Shown in pieces: positions 62,480 to 64,000 of a stretch of DNA of 64,000 nt; positions within the stretch are counted from its first letter, which is position 1; each line of letters starts with the position of its first letter. The translations under genes and the position numbers were made by a program. The notes under the pieces are model-generated. The model worked only from the letters and a program-made list of their open reading frames with translations, made no database searches and was not told the origin of the DNA. This DNA comes from Massilia sp. PDC64. GTDB taxonomy: Bacteria; Pseudomonadota; Gammaproteobacteria; Burkholderiales; Burkholderiaceae_D. The stretch covers positions 186,001-250,000 of the forward strand of contig NZ_FMZS01000003.1 in the NCBI RefSeq assembly GCF_900101265.1. Reading direction: 5' to 3'.

Positions 62480-62674
62480 ATGGCAAGTCCCGGAAAGAAG
62501 TCCTATCCGCTGCGTATCGATCCCGCGTTGTGGGAACAGCTGCAGCGGTTGGCCGCCAACGATCTGCGCAGCGTGAACGCGGAGATCGAATTCCTGCTGC
62601 GCGAGGCGCTGGCGCGGCGGGGTATCCGGGTCGGAGCCGCGCAGCAGGACGAGGAAGAGGGGAGCGAGAAATGA
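62480..62674 (+). CDS. Arc family ribbon-helix-helix DNA-binding protein
   Basis: A 64-residue protein. The start [18 protein letters not shown] and [21 protein letters not shown] fit the Arc/MetJ ribbon-helix-helix fold, whose beta strand binds DNA. The last twelve residues are acidic. It lies 12 bp downstream of the SPFH gene, a pairing often seen in proteobacteria; the tRNA-Arg copy 4 terminator begins right after its stop. Target DNA is unknown, but the palindrome upstream of the operon is a candidate. Confidence 0.85.
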   Translation: MASPGKKSYPLRIDPALWEQLQRLAANDLRSVNAEIEFLLREALARRGIRVGAAQQDEEEGSEK

Positions 62675-62704
62675 AAAAGGCCAGATCTTGCGATCTGGCC
62701 TTTT
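62675..62704 (-). terminator. Rho-independent terminator of tRNA-Arg copy 4
   Basis: The same 13-bp hairpin as copies 1 and 2 (AAAAGGCCAGATC arms, TTGC on the plus-strand loop). Because of its symmetry with A/T tracts on both sides, it may also terminate the Arc gene on the plus strand. Confidence 0.92.
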
Positions 62705-62711
62705 GAAAAGT

Positions 62712-62788
62712 TGGCGCGGCTGGCAGGAATCGAACCCACGACCCCTTGGTTCGTAGCCAAGTACTCTATCCAGCTGAGCTACAGCCGC
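62712..62788 (-). tRNA. tRNA-Arg (anticodon ACG), copy 4
   Basis: Same 77-nt tRNA with encoded CCA. Promoter on the minus strand: TTGCCA, 16-bp spacer, TATAAT. Confidence 0.97.
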
Positions 62789-62832
62789 CCGAGGCACGCA
62801 TTATAGCAGCGGTTCCCTATTTGGCAAAGTGG

Positions 62833-63294
62833 TCATAACTCGTGTGCATAGACGATGAAGCCCACGTGCCGGGCGACCTTGTCGTAGAGGGCGCGTCCGG
62901 CCGCATTGTCCGTGTGCGTCTGCCAGTACACGCGCGAACTGCCGGCCGCCCGCGCTTTCTCGTAGACGCCTTCGATCAATTGCCTGCCGACGCCGAGCCC
63001 GCGCATGTCGGGCGCGGTGAACAGGTCTTGCAGGTAGCAGACGTCGTGCAGCCGCGTCGTGCTGCGATGAAAGATGTAGTGCGCGAGACCGACGATGCGG
63101 CCGGATGCCTCGGCGACCAGCGCATGAACGGGCTCGGCCGGATCGAAGAACCGGTGCCAGGTGACCTGCGTGATGGATTCGGGCAGGGCGGTTGGGCCGC
63201 TGCGTCCGTAGAAGGCGTTATAGCCATCCCACAGCGGGCGCCAGCCGGCGAGGTCCTGGGGTTCGGGAGGGCGGATGATGAGCTGGTCGGACAT
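62833..63294 (-). CDS. GNAT family N-acetyltransferase
   Basis: A 153-residue acetyltransferase. MSDQLIIRPPEPQD starts the fold, motif A has DLFTAPDMRGLGVGRQLIEGV and motif B follows with GRALYDKVARHVGFIVY. The substrate is unknown. ATG 63294 is the first conserved start; longer frames run through the tRNA copy 5. It lies between tRNA-Arg copies 4 and 5 on the same strand. Confidence 0.9.
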   Translation of the reverse strand: MSDQLIIRPPEPQDLAGWRPLWDGYNAFYGRSGPTALPESITQVTWHRFFDPAEPVHALVAEASGRIVGLAHYIFHRSTTRLHDVCYLQDLFTAPDMRGLGVGRQLIEGVYEKARAAGSSRVYWQTHTDNAAGRALYDKVARHVGFIVYAHEL

Positions 63295-63346
63295 GATGAA
63301 ATGTGGAGCAGCAAATGGGGATGAGCAAATGGGGACGAGCAATGGA

Positions 63347-63376
63347 AAAAGGCCAGATCGTGAGATCTGGCCTTTT
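63347..63376 (-). terminator. Rho-independent terminator of tRNA-Arg copy 5
   Basis: The same stem as copies 1, 2 and 4 (AAAAGGCCAGATC and its complement), but the loop reads GTGA rather than TTGC on the plus strand. Confidence 0.92.
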
Positions 63377-63383
63377 GAAAAGT

Positions 63384-63460
63384 TGGCGCGGCTGGCAGGA
63401 ATCGAACCCACGACCCCTTGGTTCGTAGCCAAGTACTCTATCCAGCTGAGCTACAGCCGC
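63384..63460 (-). tRNA. tRNA-Arg (anticodon ACG), copy 5
   Basis: Same 77-nt tRNA with encoded CCA. A TATAAT -10 is present, but the expected -35 position, with a 16-bp spacer, reads TCCTCA instead of TTGNNA, so this copy's promoter looks weaker than the others. Confidence 0.97.
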
Positions 63461-63547
63461 CCGATGCACGCATTATAGCAGTGGCATGACGAATGAGGAA
63501 GTCTTAATTTCTTTCAACATTTTCGGGGGTTCTGGTAGATTAGGCCC

Positions 63548-64000
63548 GTGTCCTGGAAAACCGAAACCCTCCCGTCCGTCAAACAGGTGCTGCTGCGCGT
63601 GCTGTGCGGCCTGCTGCTGGCCTGCCTGTGCCCGCTGGCGCTCGCGGGCGGACCGCGCAGCCTCCGTTTCGAGCGCATCGGCCTGGAAGAAGGACTGTCG
63701 CAGGAATCCGTTCTCGCGATCCTGCAGGACCACGACGGTTACATGTGGTTCGGTACGCAGGCGGGCCTGAACCGCTTCGACGGCTACCGCAACCAGGTCT
63801 TCCGCAACGACCCCAACGACCCGGCCAGCCTGCCCGACAACTACGTCCAGGCCGCGTACGAGGATGGCCAGAACCGGCTGTGGTTCGGCACACGGGGCGG
63901 GCTCGTACGGTTCGACCCCACGACACGCAAGTTCATCCGCCAGCCGCTGCTGGCCGGCACCGACCGCAATGCGCGCAACAGCGCCGTCACCGCGATCATC
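63548..64000 (+). CDS. Two-component regulator propeller (sensor) protein, 3' end cut by window edge
   Basis: The frame is open from GTG 63548 to the window end (151 codons). A signal peptide (about 10-33, ending LALAGG) is followed by repeats with DGYMWFGTQAGLNRFDG and DGQNRLWFGTRGGLVRFDP, the signature of two-component regulator propeller repeats. Such proteins usually continue to a Y_Y_Y domain and a membrane kinase or GGDEF output. An in-frame TAG at 63536 limits the start; the ribosome site is weak. The output domain is outside the window. Confidence 0.85.
   Translation, partial: MSWKTETLPSVKQVLLRVLCGLLLACLCPLALAGGPRSLRFERIGLEEGLSQESVLAILQDHDGYMWFGTQAGLNRFDGYRNQVFRNDPNDPASLPDNYVQAAYEDGQNRLWFGTRGGLVRFDPTTRKFIRQPLLAGTDRNARNSAVTAII

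Noticed and set aside
62503..62760. Open frames through tRNA-Arg copies on the minus strand
   Set aside because: Several frames begin with the same MATNQGVVGSIP-like text because they translate the tRNA sequence itself; they are artefacts.

Overview
The window is about 66-68% GC by eye, with strong G/C third-position bias in the real genes. It reads as a chromosomal segment of a betaproteobacterium, most likely an Oxalobacteraceae member of the Massilia/Duganella type. Three proteins end in PEP-CTERM sorting tails, there are two TonB-dependent receptors, many c-di-GMP enzymes and hybrid histidine kinases, a TssF/TssG pair, and betaproteobacterial tRNA-Arg(ACG) genes. The genus is an inference from gene content only. 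I see no phage, insertion sequence, CRISPR array or replication origin.

Layout. 1-9.2 kb: regulators and redox enzymes (partial AraC regulator, aldo/keto reductase, TetR, a GAF-GGDEF-EAL protein, a GlxA-type AraC regulator divergent from an M24 peptidase-like gene, and an SDR-SDR-LysR operon). 9.4-18.9 kb: a TonB-C protein, an isochorismatase-like hydrolase, a PEP-CTERM protein, a FixL/FixJ-like two-component operon with an extra receiver, a large GGDEF-EAL protein, an SDR and a GST. 19.0-21.8 kb: an isolated tssF-tssG pair. 21.8-31.3 kb: a metal region. It holds a CueR-type promoter, a CopA P-type ATPase that reads in frame into a CopZ-like domain, an outer-membrane receptor, an operon of Cys/Met-rich protein, CusC-like channel and multicopper oxidase, a DUF2946-like protein and a CDF transporter. 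31.4-41.6 kb: a PatZ-like acyl-CoA synthetase/acetyltransferase, GNAT, RhlE-like helicase, a D-amino-acid dehydrogenase-like flavoenzyme behind a TPP riboswitch, a tiny lipoprotein, OmpW, an NDH-2 and a sensor kinase. 41.7-56.8 kb: hemerythrin, hybrid kinases, a TonB receptor, a REC-GGDEF protein and a YfiR-CHASE8 kinase pair. 56.8-64 kb: PEP-CTERM proteins, a subtilase behind a c-di-GMP-I (GEMM) riboswitch, an SPFH-Arc pair, and five copies of tRNA-Arg(ACG), each with its own promoter and terminator. The window ends inside a propeller-type sensor.

How parts fit together. Second-messenger and phosphorelay signalling dominates: three GGDEF proteins, several kinases with receivers, and a c-di-GMP-responsive RNA that probably controls a secreted protease. 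Copper handling is split between a cytoplasmic export unit and an envelope detoxification operon. Best candidates for new biology: the CopA-CopZ in-frame fusion with an internal ribosome site, the TPP riboswitch with an upstream mini-ORF and Shine-Dalgarno-masking sequence before a lone DadA-like oxidase, the GEMM riboswitch on a subtilase, the five-copy tRNA-Arg array, and an anti-Shine-Dalgarno-rich candidate sRNA.
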